Source: Artocarpus heterophyllus
Taxonomy: Eukaryota; Streptophyta; Magnoliopsida; Rosales; Moraceae
Direction: 5' to 3'
Length of the DNA stretch: 64,000 nucleotides
Assembly: GCA_025403435.1 (NCBI GenBank)
Contig: CM046340.1
Location: forward strand, 8,470,420-8,534,419
The position numbers and the translations under genes were made by a program. Shown in pieces: positions 35,409 through 48,135 of the stretch (positions are counted from its first letter, which is position 1; each line of letters starts with the position of its first letter). The notes beneath the pieces are model-generated. The model ran no database searches and was not told where the DNA came from. It saw only the letters and a list, made by a program, of their open reading frames with translations.

Positions 35409-35842
35409 GGATATTTACCTTTTTATACTCTTTACTTTAGGTTTATCTAAAAACTATACCTTTGGTTTATGATCTCATCGAATGTATACTTTCATATTAG
35501 ATTTAATATATAAATTTATACTTTACCTTAGCTAACAGTTGATTTTTACCTTTAAAATGACTTATTTATGCTTAAATAAAAGAAAATAATTATTAAATCT
35601 TTCAAAAAATAAGAACATCCATTTTGAAGGTATTCTATACATTTTTTCAGTCAAAATTTTAGTGTAAAGTTTTTTCATTTTTCAATTCGAGGGTAACTTG
35701 AGAAATTTCAAAAGTCAAAATTAAAAATTGATTAGGAAAAGCATAAATTATAATCTAAAAGTATACATTCGATAAGATTAAAAGTTAAAAATATAATATT
35801 TAAATAAACCTAAAATACACGGTATAAAAAGATAAATAATCC
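35409..35842. mobile_element. Long-TIR MITE family M2, copy 1
   Basis: Left end: GGATATTTACCTTTTTATAC, then TTTAGGTTTATCTAAA and ATCGAATGTATACTTT. The reverse complement of the right end reads GGATTATTTATCTTTTTATA, then TTTAGGTTTATTTAAA and ATCGAATGTATACTTT. The inverted repeats are about 100 bp. No transposase. The same family recurs at 55291-55796. Confidence 0.75.
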
Positions 35843-36461
35843 TTTTTTCTTTTTCAGGTGAAAAATTTGTGGAAGCAGATCGTACATGAATTGGAGGGGA
35901 GTCAGTGAAGGGTGTGAAGAATTGCGCTTTTTATGTGAAGGAATATAGTTTTGTCTAGGAAGATTGTTGAAGCCTCAAGAAAGGGCATTTTTGGTTCTTC
36001 CTTGAGTCAATTTCTCTTACGGTAACTATCGTGACTCTAACTTAATTGTCTTTTTGTTTACTTGTTTTAACCTATTTTTAGGAGAGTGGTTTGAATCTTT
36101 TTTTATAGTTTGAACCACTTTTTAGTTTAAATTTTGTGAGATAACATACCATAGTAAAATGATAAGAACCATAAAAAAAATAGTTCAAACTGTAATTGTT
36201 ATACGGACGCTATGATGTACATTGTAACTTCTAATAAATTATCTTAATTGAAATTTCTATACTTTAGGTATAATTTCAACTATTCATTTCACATAATCAG
36301 TTGTCGGACCTCGTTTGCTCTTAACACGTTCTAAGGATCTATATGGGGAAGTTGCCACTTTATATTAGCTGGGATACAATTACTTTGCTCGTTTGCGAGA
36401 GAAACACGGAAGATTACCAATTTATTATTTTTTGATTACATTTTTCGTGTCTGCTTTTCAG
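35843..36461. other. Gene-free spacer
   Basis: AT-rich with no supported gene or repeat. Confidence 0.35.
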
Positions 36462-36622
36462 GTGCGTTCGGTAATCCCATTCCTATTATATAGTTGAAAT
36501 TGCTTCAGTGTAAAGCTTTCACATGCTACAGTGAAAGCAAAATTAAGTTACAGTGTAAATCTCACACATGCTACAATAAAATCATTTCAACGTTTAATTC
36601 TAATTACGTTGCCAAATACACT
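36462..36622. mobile_element. MITE of the TGTAAAGC/ATGCTATAG family, copy 8
   Basis: The best-preserved copy: GTGCGTTCGGTAATCCCATT at the left, GTTGCCAAATACACTC at the right, and two direct cores, AGTGTAAAGCTTTCACATGC and AGTGTAAATCTCACACATGC, about 48 bp apart. Confidence 0.75.
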
Positions 36623-38289
36623 CACAATAAATACAACACAGTTACCAATTTACTATGTCTAAATTAAATATTTTGGTGATTCGATTCACTGTTTCATTTG
36701 CTTTATGTACTTTATCGTTTTGTGAATAGGGTAACCATATTCAATTCAATCAAAGCTACATTTTTAACCCTTTCTTTGAACTAAATATTATTCTTGTGCT
36801 TAGGTAGGTAGAACTGTCAAATTACAATGCTCAGTTTGATTTCCAATTGCAAACTCACATTTGTCCAAAAACTTATAAGCCGTTTGGTATGTAGGTTCAA
36901 AACTATTTAAGGCAATTCAAACTGGAGATGGAAGAATAACAAAAGGCAACTTAAACCATGAAGGTGGTTTTAAAACAACCAAAACCTCTAAAATCTAAAC
37001 TTTGTTGCTTCTCAAGTTCATACGGTTTGAATCATTTTTTACAGTAAAAACCACTCTTATTCTTATTTTTCTTTCACAAACCATAATTTTTCAAATACCA
37101 GTTCTCATTTTAAACTTATGTGATGTTTTATTCTCGTTTTAAACCTTATATTTCAAATATCAGTTTAAAATCACCGTTTAAACCATATAGTTTAAAACTT
37201 ATAGTTTAAAAGTTCTAAACTATACCATTTCAAACCACCGCACCAAATAAACCATTAACGTTTTGGCAGACACATAGGTGCCGGTTCACAAATAGTAGCG
37301 AATTGGAGTGCTTGCCAATAATTGTTATTTCAATTCAACGAAGAAATATAGTTGTTATTTCAAGTACTACAGAAAAACAAAACTTTGGTGTCATCGTGGA
37401 ATAAAAACTATTTAGGGAGAAAAATACTAAACTAAAAATAAAAAGGGAATCTTTTATTTTGACGGGACAAAAAAAAAAAAAAAGCAATCTTAATGACACT
37501 AACGGCCAAATTGTTTTCTAGAGAAAAATACACAAATTGAAGCTTATGCCTTGTATAAATTGACTGGTAATGCCTTGGGTGATCTCCTTGTTTGCCAGTG
37601 CCATCCTGTCCTCCAGACTTGTTCTTTATCATTAATATGATTTCTTTCTTCACCAGTTTAACTCCGTTGGAACTCTTCTGATTTTTAAAATTTTTCCTTT
37701 CGAGTGTAAAAGTGTTACAAACAGCAAAAACAAAAATCCGTAGAAACAAAGAAAATGCTTTTTTTTTTTTGTTTTTGTCAAAAAAAAAACCAAAAAAATG
37801 TTATTTGATACAACTCTTTGGAAGCCAAAGATAAAATGCTATCTATCGTTCTGCAGGATATTGTGCACATACAAGACATGTATACATAAGACATAGAAAA
37901 CGTAAGCGAGGTCCTCTATTTTTTCACCCTAGGTTCAACTACTCAACGTCTTCTCTGGACCCGAAACGAATGTCTATGTTTATGCAGCATTGGAAAGCCC
38001 CCTGGGAAATGCCACCACCTTTTTCCCAACGTTTTGATAGGAATATTACATCTACAATTCAATTGAATGAAAAATTCCACTTGCCTCACAATATTTATCC
38101 CACATAGGTGGGCAATTTGACCTGTAATTATATGAATGATTGAAGATTTTCATATTTCAAACAGAGAATAAAAACGTGATTATGAGCAGAACCTTGTCAA
38201 AGATAGATGGGCTAAAACTTGTACCTCAGGAATAACAAACCTGATGAGCAGAAATGATCGATAGTCACTTGACATTATTAGTGTTTGAT
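36623..38289. other. Spacer with a second MITE-like family; 3' flank of the CofD-like gene
   Basis: 36882-37255 is bounded by GCCGTTTGGTATGTAGG and CCGCACCAAATAAACC, an inverted pair enclosing many TTTAAACC words, and is probably another MITE. 37432-38289 holds A-tracts and the probable 3' UTR side of the minus-strand gene. Confidence 0.4.
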
Positions 38290-41265
38290 TTATAACATCA
38301 TAGACTTTTGAGTCACTGTAACATTTGTGCTCATGTATCTGCCGACCACATCAGCGAGTGCTTCTATTAACGACTTCGGATCAAACATAACACCAACTTT
38401 CGGATCACGAATAGAATTGACAAGGATCTGCAAAGTCATGTTAGTTTTAGTATCCTTATTCACCGGAAACAGAAACATTTATACCACCTAGGAATGCAAG
38501 ATTTCACAGTATCGCTTATGATGACTATAAGAAGTTACCAATGCAAAATGCAAGCATTTTTCCAACAATATATATAAATATATCTACAATAAGAAACATT
38601 TGTACCATCAAGGAACACAAGAATTCAATACCTATACTTGCTTATGAATTTAAACTATGACACACCAATACAAAATGCATAGCATTTTTTAAACATCAAA
38701 AACAACAAAAGAAAACAAAAGAAACCCAGCCCAACTAATTTCAACATTCTAATTGGTGAAATCGCAACTTAATCAGGCCATCACGGTGATGTTAATTTAA
38801 ATCAAATAACCCAGTTTGCAATCAAATCTAAAAAAAGGAGCTTGTATATCAGGTATAATTAATTTACGAAATACCAAAATTATAAAACCAACTTTAAATG
38901 CAACTTCAAGATTTTACCCAATAAATTTCAACCTTAAATTGCTTGTGATTTACTAGAAGAAACCGCATCTACTTTGTTAATCACTTAAAACAGCACAATG
39001 ACATGCATACCACATCCAAGATTCCTTGAGCAGCCAAGTTTTCAACGTCTACAGGAATTTCACCATCTCTGGGTATTAAAATGGTATTGATGTATTGACT
39101 GGGCTGCAAGGAAAGATGAGCTGGAATGAACATGTTTCCATAATTTGTTGTGTAAACCAAACAGTAATTTCTACTTATGAGTCTGGTGACTTATAACACC
39201 TGATAGCAATATTCAAAACTCAAAACTGTAATAATATCTTCTTACTTACAAGGTTTTCTAGACAATTATGATCTCCATATGTTCGGTTAAGTGCATCTGT
39301 TATAGCAGTTACAAAACAAGAAGCTGAGAAGCCATTTGTTTCTCGATCATCGGTGCCATTCAACAAAAGTACCTAATACAGGAACACACTGCCATAAATG
39401 AAGTCTTCAACTAAAATGTAGAAATGTTGGGCAGGAAAATAACAAACCAAATGCGTGTTATATTGTTACTAAGTATTCCCTTGTAGCACACATGATATGT
39501 AGTTTGAAAGTTTGTCAAGAAGGTACCTACCTTGGGACAGGACCTTGAAGATATAATCTCCCCAATGCCAATTAATACCTGCAACAGGAAGAATACAAGA
39601 CTACAATAATTGAGATTCGTAAAATCATCTTGAACCAAGATTTACGACCCATTGACTGCTACAAACACAAAGAAAATGCCTTGGTAAATCAGTAGTATAT
39701 GGCATAAATTGAAATTACAAATACATTATGCAAAATAAACAACGAAAAAATGTTCTTGCAAATGTCTACTATGTATTACCAGGGATGGACAGATGGATGT
39801 AAAGAGGGATCCCATAGCATAAACAATGCAGTCCACATTCCTCAACTGCTCGAGGACAGCTGGGTTTGCTGCAGGGAAGACCTGGTCATTAAAATAGCTT
39901 AGTATATAAATTTTTCATGTTTCACTCCTCAACAGAGAAGAATACACAATCATGTTAATAAGAAAAACAAATTAGTGGTATTTTCTATCTCTAATTTCTC
40001 AATATTTTTGTGAAAAATATCGACCTTCAAAGTATTTCTTTTTAATTCAGTTCAATACATTAACGAGCAAGCTCAGATGTGTATTTACCTCATGCAACAA
40101 AATTTTCCCCTCACTTGACATGTAGAACACCCTCTTTATTCTTGAAGGAAGTCCTGGAACTGATGACCTTACCTGTTCACGAGAAGCTCGCACTTAGGTG
40201 AACAAGAAATGGAGCAATGTGACTCTGCCGCACTCAGCATCATTTAAACAGTTAAAAGTTTAAATATGCATTGCAATGCCCAAATTCTATCCCAAATCCT
40301 AATTCCCATATAAAAAAGAAACTTCAAAATCTGTATATAATTATACATACAAATTGGTAAGCTGGATTTGAATTGTATTATCCTAAATCTATTGCTAGAA
40401 TGCAATGCAGGCTAATATCATTCAGATGTTTGAAGTAGTAATTGAACCAAAAATCAACAAATTGAATTTTGAACAACTCATCTCCTTAAATTCAAAAGTA
40501 CCAGACTCTTCCCCTTTCAGAGCACCACAGCCACCGTCATCAAGTTATAGATCAGGACCATATAGTTTATTGGTACCTCTCTAGAGATTTTGGTATTCAA
40601 GTTACCGAACAAGTAAAATAATGGTTTTAGATTATATGGGTAAACAACTGAGCATGTCAATCAGCTAGTTTACCTTGTTGATAGGTTCCATAGATCCATT
40701 AGTTGGATGAGAAATTTCATTCTGACCTCGTATGATGGTCCCGTCCTGGAACAACAAAAAGGTGAAAAATAATTTAGACTTGACGACATAGTGACCAAAT
40801 TACTAGGATGACTAAGGCAGGCCAAGTAATAAAGCCCGAAAGAAATCAGAATGCCAAAGCTTTTCTCAATAGAAATGAATTATTGATCAAAAAAATCTAC
40901 AGTCAAATGAATGGTGATGCACCAACGGAAATGATAAAACCTAAAGGTATTAGGAGAAAAGAAACAGTGTACTTTGTTATATGAGGGCTAAAATAAACAT
41001 TCAGATAAGTTCCAAAAGAAATTTAGATAAATAATTGTACCATTAATTCACATCCTAATGTGAGCCTGTCATTGGTTGAAATCACGGGGAGGACCAAACT
41101 TTCAGAAGGTATATCTGAAACACGTGAGAACAAAAATATTGCGGCATCTAAAGATTGAAAAAATATACGTGCTCCTGCAAAAAAGAAATTCCCAATGCTG
41201 CAAAAATCATATGGAGTCAGCTGAAGTCAGTAATTTTTGAACCCAAGGAACGAAGCTCTTTAAAA

Positions 41266-41300
<35 letters not shown>

Positions 41301-42946
41301 TTATGCAAGACACACACAGACAGAGTAAAAAGGAAAAACAAGTACACCAAAAACCTATAATAAATATAGTTACCTGCCATTGCTAAAGCAAAACAAGTCA
41401 TCAGCGCGTCGGAGAATCTGTATTAGAAAAGGCCAATTGGTGAATTTTAGAAAGAATGATTAAATGTTGCAAGATATAAAAAAATACAAATACATGTACA
41501 AGGGGTAGCGAGGAAGCGGAAACAAAAACTAAAACCAGTATAAGACTAAAAAATTATTATTTCAATCAACTGTCATGCTTCAAATCCATCACTCTTTCAA
41601 TTTGTAACAAGTAACTTGGGTTAAAGGGATATAATACTCAAGTTGAAAAACAACATATACATATCAAAAAGTCGTGCAATATTCTTCCACATGTTTAACG
41701 AAAGAGAAGGGAAATATATAAGACAATGCACAAAGCTCTTCCAAATAAAGCCATAATGCAAATGTAAAGAAAATATCAATAATTAACTAAATGAACCAAA
41801 GGTATTTAGAGCATGAAACATGATGTATATGTAGTCAACGTAGGATCAGATTGCATACCTGGTTCTGAAAATAAACCAGAAATGCTCGAATTGTTTCCCT
41901 GTAAGGTTTCGATACACCTTTCCACAGAGTATGTTCTCCCTCCACAATATTATACCTGTCAAATTTCCCAACTCAGCACACTGTTACTCAACACTGCACA
42001 TTAGTAAACACCCATCAAAAGGAAGTATCAGAAAGCAATTCAAGACAGATAATTCCAGTACAAAGGAGACAATCAAGTAGAACGGAGCCAAATAGTACTG
42101 TAACCCAAAAGATCAAACATATGAGATTATACACTTAATGGAAACACATACACCGCAGAATATACATGCACGACAACATCTTTTGTGGGGTACATAACAT
42201 CTATTAGCCTAAACCATATTCCATTCTACATTTTGATGCAACATCAAGGTAAATACTTTATAATGCCAAATGGTAATCAAAGATAGTACCACTCCGATTT
42301 GGCTTCGAGTGGATCAAGAGGCAAACGATGTCCCAGCAGTCTCCGGACGGCAAGCGCCTCAGAAGTACTTTGATCAGACAGTCTCAAACATCTGGACCGT
42401 ATATCTCCAACAGCAGGACCACCTAAAACATAACCAAAATTTTTGAAAACCACACTCATTGTAAAAGAACATATCCTCTACGCAATCTATACATACACGA
42501 ACATATAATATATATATATATATATATAAATGTTGGTACCACCAGAATTACAGAGAGAGAGAGAACTACCAAGGACGCGAACAATCTCGGCCGTGCTTCC
42601 TCCATCATCGGAAACAGGGAGGACATGAGCGACGCGAGTGGTGAAATTCTTGAGCTCCTCGACGACGCCATTGAAGGCCGTTCCACCTGCAGCAAAAGCA
42701 TCGCGAGTCAGAACTTTTGGAGTTGGAGCCACGAAAATGAATGAGGTCGAAGGCGAAGCGACCTGAGAAGACGAGCAAAGAGGGCTGGGAGGGGCCGGGT
42801 TTGGGATTAGAGGCGGAGGAGCAGCAATGGCTAGGGTTGGAGGAGGGAAAGGAAGCCATGGAAGGAGGTCTGAGAGAGAAAGGGAAGGGAATTTGGGGAA
42901 ATTGGAGGGGAAGAAGAAGGGAGTGTCCCGACAAATTGTCCACCAT
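38290..42946 (-). CDS. MEE18: CofD-like / UPF0052 family protein (MEE18-like)
   Basis: Thirteen coding exons (minus strand): 42946-42763, 42686-42570, 42422-42290, 41955-41859, 41417-41374, 41197-41041, 40745-40674, 40172-40089, 39881-39780, 39578-39531, 39372-39250, 39103-39011 and 38427-38290. All have GT-AG borders and join in frame to 463 residues. The family signature is near the start: FSGGTAFNGVVEEL, then LPVSDDGGSTAEIVRVLGGP and GDIRSRCLRLSD, the substrate/phosphate-binding part of the CofD Rossmann-like fold. SNGSIGNFFFAGAR and MGSLFTSICPSLVLIGIG follow. Bacterial relatives are 2-phospho-L-lactate transferases and the YvcK/UPF0052 group that affects carbon metabolism; the plant function is unclear. 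The Arabidopsis homologue is, from memory, MEE18 (At2g34090), named for embryo arrest. The start is uncertain: in-frame ATGs lie at 43021, 42946 and 42859, and the last has a good context and a Ser-rich, transit-peptide-like lead. No lesion. Confidence 0.9.
41267..41300. repeat. (GT)n(GA)n microsatellite in an intron
   Basis: About 7 GT units run into about 10 GA units, in the CofD-like gene between its exons at 41374-41417 and 41041-41197. Confidence 0.9.
42506..42530. repeat. (AT)n microsatellite in intron 2
   Basis: About 11 AT units in the intron between 42570 and 42422 of the CofD-like gene. Confidence 0.9.
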
Positions 42947-43021
42947 ATTCCCGCGTGTTTTCCTAAAGCCGAAAGCGAGTATGAGAGGGGGATCGCTTAA
43001 ACCTAGGAGAGCATACAGCAA

Positions 43022-43119
43022 TTGAAAAGGTCAAAAATAATGAGAAACTTTACACTAGTGCCATCATATATGCACTACTGGTGGTGCCCGTTTGTAGGGC
43101 GTCTGATTAAGATTAATAG
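43022..43119 (-). promoter_or_regulatory. Likely promoter flank of the CofD-like gene
   Basis: Short upstream flank. No clear TATA box. A MITE begins at 43120, so the compact promoter either ends or was interrupted there. Confidence 0.3.
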
Positions 43120-43281
43120 AATGTTTGATAAAACTGGTTAGGATTAATTTTTTTAGTTTAAAATATTATAGCATATAAGAGTTTTATAATGTAATTAATT
43201 TTTTATATTTTTTAAATATATAAAAGTTTTATATTATTTTTTAAATAAAATATTGGTTTTAGCAAACTTTATCAAACACCC
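43120..43281. mobile_element. MITE of the TGTAAAGC/ATGCTATAG family, copy 9
   Basis: The ends are AATGTTTGATAAAACTGG and CTTTATCAAACACCCC. The cores ATAGCATATAAGAGTTTTAT and AAATATATAAAAGTTTTATA lie inside. Within 350 bp of the CofD-like start codon. Confidence 0.6.
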
Positions 43282-44219
43282 CCTATAAAGTTGATGCATG
43301 TGATGTTTAAAAAATAAAATGGACCTGAGAAGTTAATAACTAAACCGGTTAAAAAAATTAACAAATCAAATTTTAAAAATTTTGAATCAAAATAGGCCAA
43401 ACTGAAATAAAAATTAACAAGTCAAAATTTTAAAAAGTTGAATAAATATGCTATTTGATTGTAAATTCACATTTAATAATGATTAAAATATCCTAAATTA
43501 AAAACTATGGTGGTCAAATTAATCTCTCGTCCTCTCTATTTATATCTTCTCCGGCCCTCACATCTTTTTGACCATTCAATGGGGAGCCGTCGTCGTGGGC
43601 CAAGGAGCTGCGCCAAGCTCCAGTGTTGACAACTAAACGACAAACACCGCTAAGATTCAGTCATCAAACACACAGTTGCAAGGGGAGTGATCATCATCGT
43701 TTTTCTCGTTGTCGCCATCAGATGGATCTCTTCCCTCTCGAGCTCTCACTCCTTAACCGACAAATCTCGCTCGCTCTCTCTTATATGGATGATCATTGGC
43801 CTGAACTTGTCGCGATTTCTAACGAGAGTCTCGTGTGTTCATTGGTCTTGAGCTTCGTTGATCGGAGGAGCAACACATGACGGAAGGATTTTGGCGGGGT
43901 CGAAGCTGAGATAGAAGCCACATAAATTGTTGAAATGGAGGTTGTGGGTTTTAAGAGGGAAAGAGAGAGAGAAGAGGGTTGAGGTTAGAGGCTAACAAGT
44001 AAAAACAATCTTTAAGAGGTCTATTTTTTATTATGCTTGTAAACATGCTTTTATTTTTAGGGTTAATGGCTCATGTAGTCCCCAACTTTATACAAAAATG
44101 ATGAATTGGTCCTCTAACCTCAACTTTTTGTCTTAATGGCTATCAGTTATTTAGTCTTTTTGCACCTAAAACAAAAAGGTTTTTATTGGTTAAATCAAAA
44201 TTTGGGATAAACCATAGTT
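43282..44219. other. Spacer with an unidentified GC-richer segment
   Basis: 43510-43920 is GC-richer and reads open for 85 codons (43623-43880), but matches no family I know. From 44061, TTAATGGCTCATGTAGTCCC begins sequence that resembles the ends of long-TIR MITEs such as the one at 3450. Confidence 0.3.
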
Positions 44220-46130
44220 TTGGGGGTAAAATAATAAGAATTTCTTTTGACATCCAATCTTTTTGGAAATCATTAAATCAATGACAAATGTATATAAATA
44301 ATAAAATGCATTTCTTAACAATTTAGGTTATTAGTGCATCGCCCTTAACGTTAGTTCTAAATATATACACACACATAACCTATATAGATAGGTCTTTATC
44401 ATATTTTTAACTTTTGTGCTTAGGTTTAAATTTATAACATTCAACCTCCATGATTAAATTCGTGTTTTCCATAACCCTGCTGTTGATACTCAAATTTTTG
44501 CAAAATGCAAATCCATGCCCGTATCCTATGATATGGTCCAAGGTATGGTAATCGGTATGTGGATCCAAACTACACTTCGGGGGTTCTCCAAGTGTGTCAT
44601 AGTTTAGAAGGTTAAGGAACATAAACATGCTTGTTTTATCAATTATGTTAGATTTCTATCCCACTCAAAGAGGCTTTAAGTCTACAATGAATTAGAATAA
44701 AATGGGTGTGGAGGAATTAACCCAAAAAAATAGCCAAAATAAACCTCAGCCCACTTTCATAAGAATGTCCATTAGGTTTAAGTTGGCCCACTCGACATAG
44801 TCAGCTTGTTAGACTATTTGACCTAATTAGCACATTAGCTTTCCTTACTTGAGGAAAGAGTCACATAAGAAAGCACAAATGACATTTCCTTTTAACTTGA
44901 AGGTCAAACTAAGATGTCCCACCCCCAAAAATTCTAACTTATACCAAAAAAGGAGATGACAATTTCTTGTGCCTTATTTTCCTTTTTTTTAGGCCACCCA
45001 ATGTGGCATCCGCGTTAGATGATGTTGCAAAGTCTAGATGGGAGTTGAACATCTTTAAAGAACCCCCCTTAGAGGGAGCTTTCCGCATGAGATGACTTCT
45101 TAGTTTGGCCTAGAGCTTGAAACTTTGGCCCAAAACCATCTAACTAAGGACCTAGAATGACAAGGCCTCAACTAAACTAGTAAATTTCTGGTTTTTCAAG
45201 GCCTGCTTCCTTTGCTTATAATTAAAACCCACCATTACCGTTACTTTAGGGCATGACATGTCAACCCAAAGAGTAGCCACACTTTAGCAAACTCACTGTT
45301 AACTAATGAATACTCTGGTTTTACCTTATCGGAAAAGACAAAACTATATGGTTTCTAGTGAGGTTCCTCTAGAACAAGTTTTTAGGTGCTCATCCGATGA
45401 CGGTAATAAGGCAATGAACCTTTCAAGAAAACACTCTCATTGGGACTAAAACTCAACCTCCTATTAATGCCCATGGTTATTTTAGAATTCTATAGGTTAG
45501 ACTTGCCTCTGGTGTGATAAACCACCTTACCCAACATGTGGTATTTTCTTAGCACTTCACATAACCAGCCTTACAGACTTATTCTCACCCCCACAAACTT
45601 CTTGCATTCCTCTCCTACACCGTTCACTCTCCTAGAGATCTCTTTCCATGAAGTCTTCATTGCCACGGAGCCAGAATCGTAACAGGTGTCGCTCTCAGAA
45701 ACTTCTCTCCTTGGAGTTACCTGGTTTCAGCCTGCTAGGTGCCAACATTTGCTGCTTGCAAAGACGATAACTTTGATCACTTCTCACATTGGGTTCATGG
45801 TCTTGTTTCATTGGTCTCCACCACCCAATGACCAACCACTTAGACTAACTAGAAGAGACCACGAGAGCTATACCTTCCACGTCAGCAAGCCCGTAATGAA
45901 AGAACACCAACACCTACCACGTTCAATTTCTATGTCCAAATTCATATTCACTATATTAAGCCCGTAATGGACGGTTAATCCTTGTGTTGGGTCTTCATTT
46001 ACTCATTTGATGTGTTCTAAAAGAGCTTTTAAAATGGTTTCTGCTAAAGCGCAAGGTTATTTTTGTAGTTTGACTTATACAAATTACATGCAAATTGAGC
46101 TCAAATTAATCTAAAAAAAGCTCAAATTAT
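44220..46130. repeat. Dispersed repeat family R1, copy 2 (interrupted by a solo LTR)
   Basis: Homologous to 32225-34610. The left part is 44220-44480 and the right part is 45913-46130, separated by the insertion 44481-45912. Shared right-hand words include TCCTTGTG, GTTCTAAAAGAG and ACATGCAAATTGAGCT. Confidence 0.65.
44481..45912. mobile_element. Solo LTR, 1432 bp
   Basis: It starts TGTTGATACTCAAATTTTTG and ends GAACACCAACA, so it has canonical TG...CA ends within an inverted TGTTG/CAACA. It is flanked by CCTGC (44476-44480) and CCTAC (45913-45917). The paralogous repeat at 32.5 kb has the unfilled site ATAATCCTACCACATTC with a single CCTAC, so the left copy has mutated by one base. The interior shows no gag or pol frames, as expected after recombination between LTRs. 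It is an LTR-retrotransposon remnant, probably Ty3/gypsy by size, but the family is not proven. Confidence 0.8.
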
Positions 46131-46837
46131 ACGAGTGAATTCAAAATCCCTCAAACTGTCTCATCAAAATCAAACCGACTCAAATCATTAAGGGCCTATT
46201 TGTTTCATAGCTCGAATCACTGTTCGAATCATTTTGCTACAGTATTTTCTCTCACAAAAATTTAAATCTTCATTCAAATACTCTATTCAAATACTCGAAC
46301 CAAACGGACTCTAATTACTTTTAAACAGTTGGGTTATTTGGGCAGGTTTTTGAATAATTTGGCCGACAATTTAGTGAATTGGACTCCACGATTGTTTCAA
46401 TCGCCCAGAAATAAGCATATAATTTTTATCTCTAAAATATATTACATATAGGTTAATTTTTATTGGTCAAAAAATAACTCTATACATGAACAAATTTTGG
46501 GTGGTGAATTTTCGTTTATGTATTTGTAACTTCTCAATTTGATTGCTGGTTTATATTAAAAACTTTAGATGGTAAACTAAACAATTGTTATTTTTAAATT
46601 AGATTGTAAACTATGAATGTTATTTTGTTTTTATGATGAACAACTTTGAAATAATGAAAACATTATGAGTCTGGAACTTATATTGTTCAAATCTTTTATT
46701 AGTGATCTGGTTTTATTTAATTTTTATAAAAAATAAATCAAATCCTTTAAAAAAATATTTTTGATTTGTTTGGTGACTTTTACAAAAAAAAAAAAAACTC
46801 TTAAACCCCTTGAAACGCCCCAATTTATTAGAGTTGT
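46131..46837. other. Spacer with MITE-like fragment
   Basis: 46190-46315 is bounded by GGGCCTATTTGTTTCATAGC and CGAACCAAACGGACTC and contains TTGCTACAGTATTTTCTCTC. A related fragment is at about 31838-31925. No gene. Confidence 0.4.
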
Positions 46838-47100
46838 GAGCGTTTGAGAATTAAGTTTCAATATTAAAATTTCAACTATTACAATATAAAGCTCCTATAT
46901 ATTATAGTATAAAACTCTCACAAATTATAGCGTAAAATAAAAATATGTTAAATTGTAAAGTTTTTATATATTGTAGTGTTTTTAACTTATAAAATGTTTA
47001 AAAAGATAGTTTAAATTATTAACTTAAGTTTGAGAATTATAATATATAAAAAATTTATATTATAACTTTCACAATTAAAATCATTAATAATGTTTTAAAC
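46838..47100. mobile_element. MITE of the TGTAAAGC/ATGCTATAG family, copy 10 (expanded)
   Basis: Three or four tandem cores are visible, including ACAATATAAAGCTCCTATAT, AGTATAAAACTCTCACAAAT and TTGTAAAGTTTTTATATATT. Ends are near GAGCGTTTGAGAATT and AATGTTTTAAACTAC. Longer than other copies. Confidence 0.55.
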
Positions 47101-48135
47101 TACTCGTCAATCTATGTAACCTTCTGCCTTCTCTGCCCCCAAAAAGTAAAAGAGTGGCCTATTGCGGACGCTCCACGGGCCCCAAAGCGTACGAAATGGC
47201 AGCTTTGTCCACAGTGGGAAGACAGAGAATGCTCGACAACGACCAAAAGTTTCATCGTGGTTTGGTGGTCTGATCAAATCCAGCCACCTAAACTCTGGTG
47301 ACAATTTGACTTTCTGACTAATTAAAAAGAAGAGTTTAACAGTCTCGTAAATAAAAATTAAAGTCACTAATCAGTAGTCAGTGTTATTTAATAACATACG
47401 ACGATAACGCTCTCCCTGCTGTTTAAATGCTTAAATTTATTTAATAACGCTTTTATTACGTAGCAATTATGGCCCGTTTGATTCCCAACATACGGCCCCT
47501 ATTGAAATTCTCATTATTGGACTTGCAATCTAAATTGTTACGAAAACGACCGGAACAAACATCTTTCTTTAATGTCCTATGGAAACGACATCAATTATGC
47601 CAATTAAAAGAATAATTATAAAAAAAAGAAAAATAAAAAAAAAGATTGGTGTATTAATTGCAGGAAATGGGATTAATTGATCTTTACTCATGCACTTCAC
47701 TGCACTACAGAGTGTCAAGATCGGGGTTGTTACCAAAAAAAAAGACATGCAACAAACAAGTTATCAGGTGGTGAAATAATGGGATTCAGGAGCGGAACAG
47801 GCACGTTGAAAACTCAAAAAAGAAAAAAAAAAAGAAAAAAGGAAAAAAGAAAAAGGAAAAAAGACTCGTTTATTTCAGGCTTTCAATAATTTGGCATACG
47901 TGGAACCAGTTGCCAACGTGCGCTACACAACATTATGATTGGATGACCAGCAAAGGTAGCGCTTACTATTCAGTTTTTTTTTTTTAATAATTTTATTTGA
48001 CTAATTAAGCGTTTTAAGAGTAAAGAGGACCCTTCAGTTTTCACAGATCCCATAGTCTGAGAACCAAAAAAAAAAAAGTCACACCTTGGTTTTTAACGGT
48101 AATATGGAAATTTTGAGAGGTAGTTAGAACTTAAG
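47101..48135. other. Spacer upstream of the WIT-like gene
   Basis: Contains an unidentified GC-richer stretch at 47120-47300 and a purine-only A/G tract at about 47818-47871. The region just left of 48130 should hold the promoter of the WIT-like gene. No firm TATA box. Confidence 0.35.
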
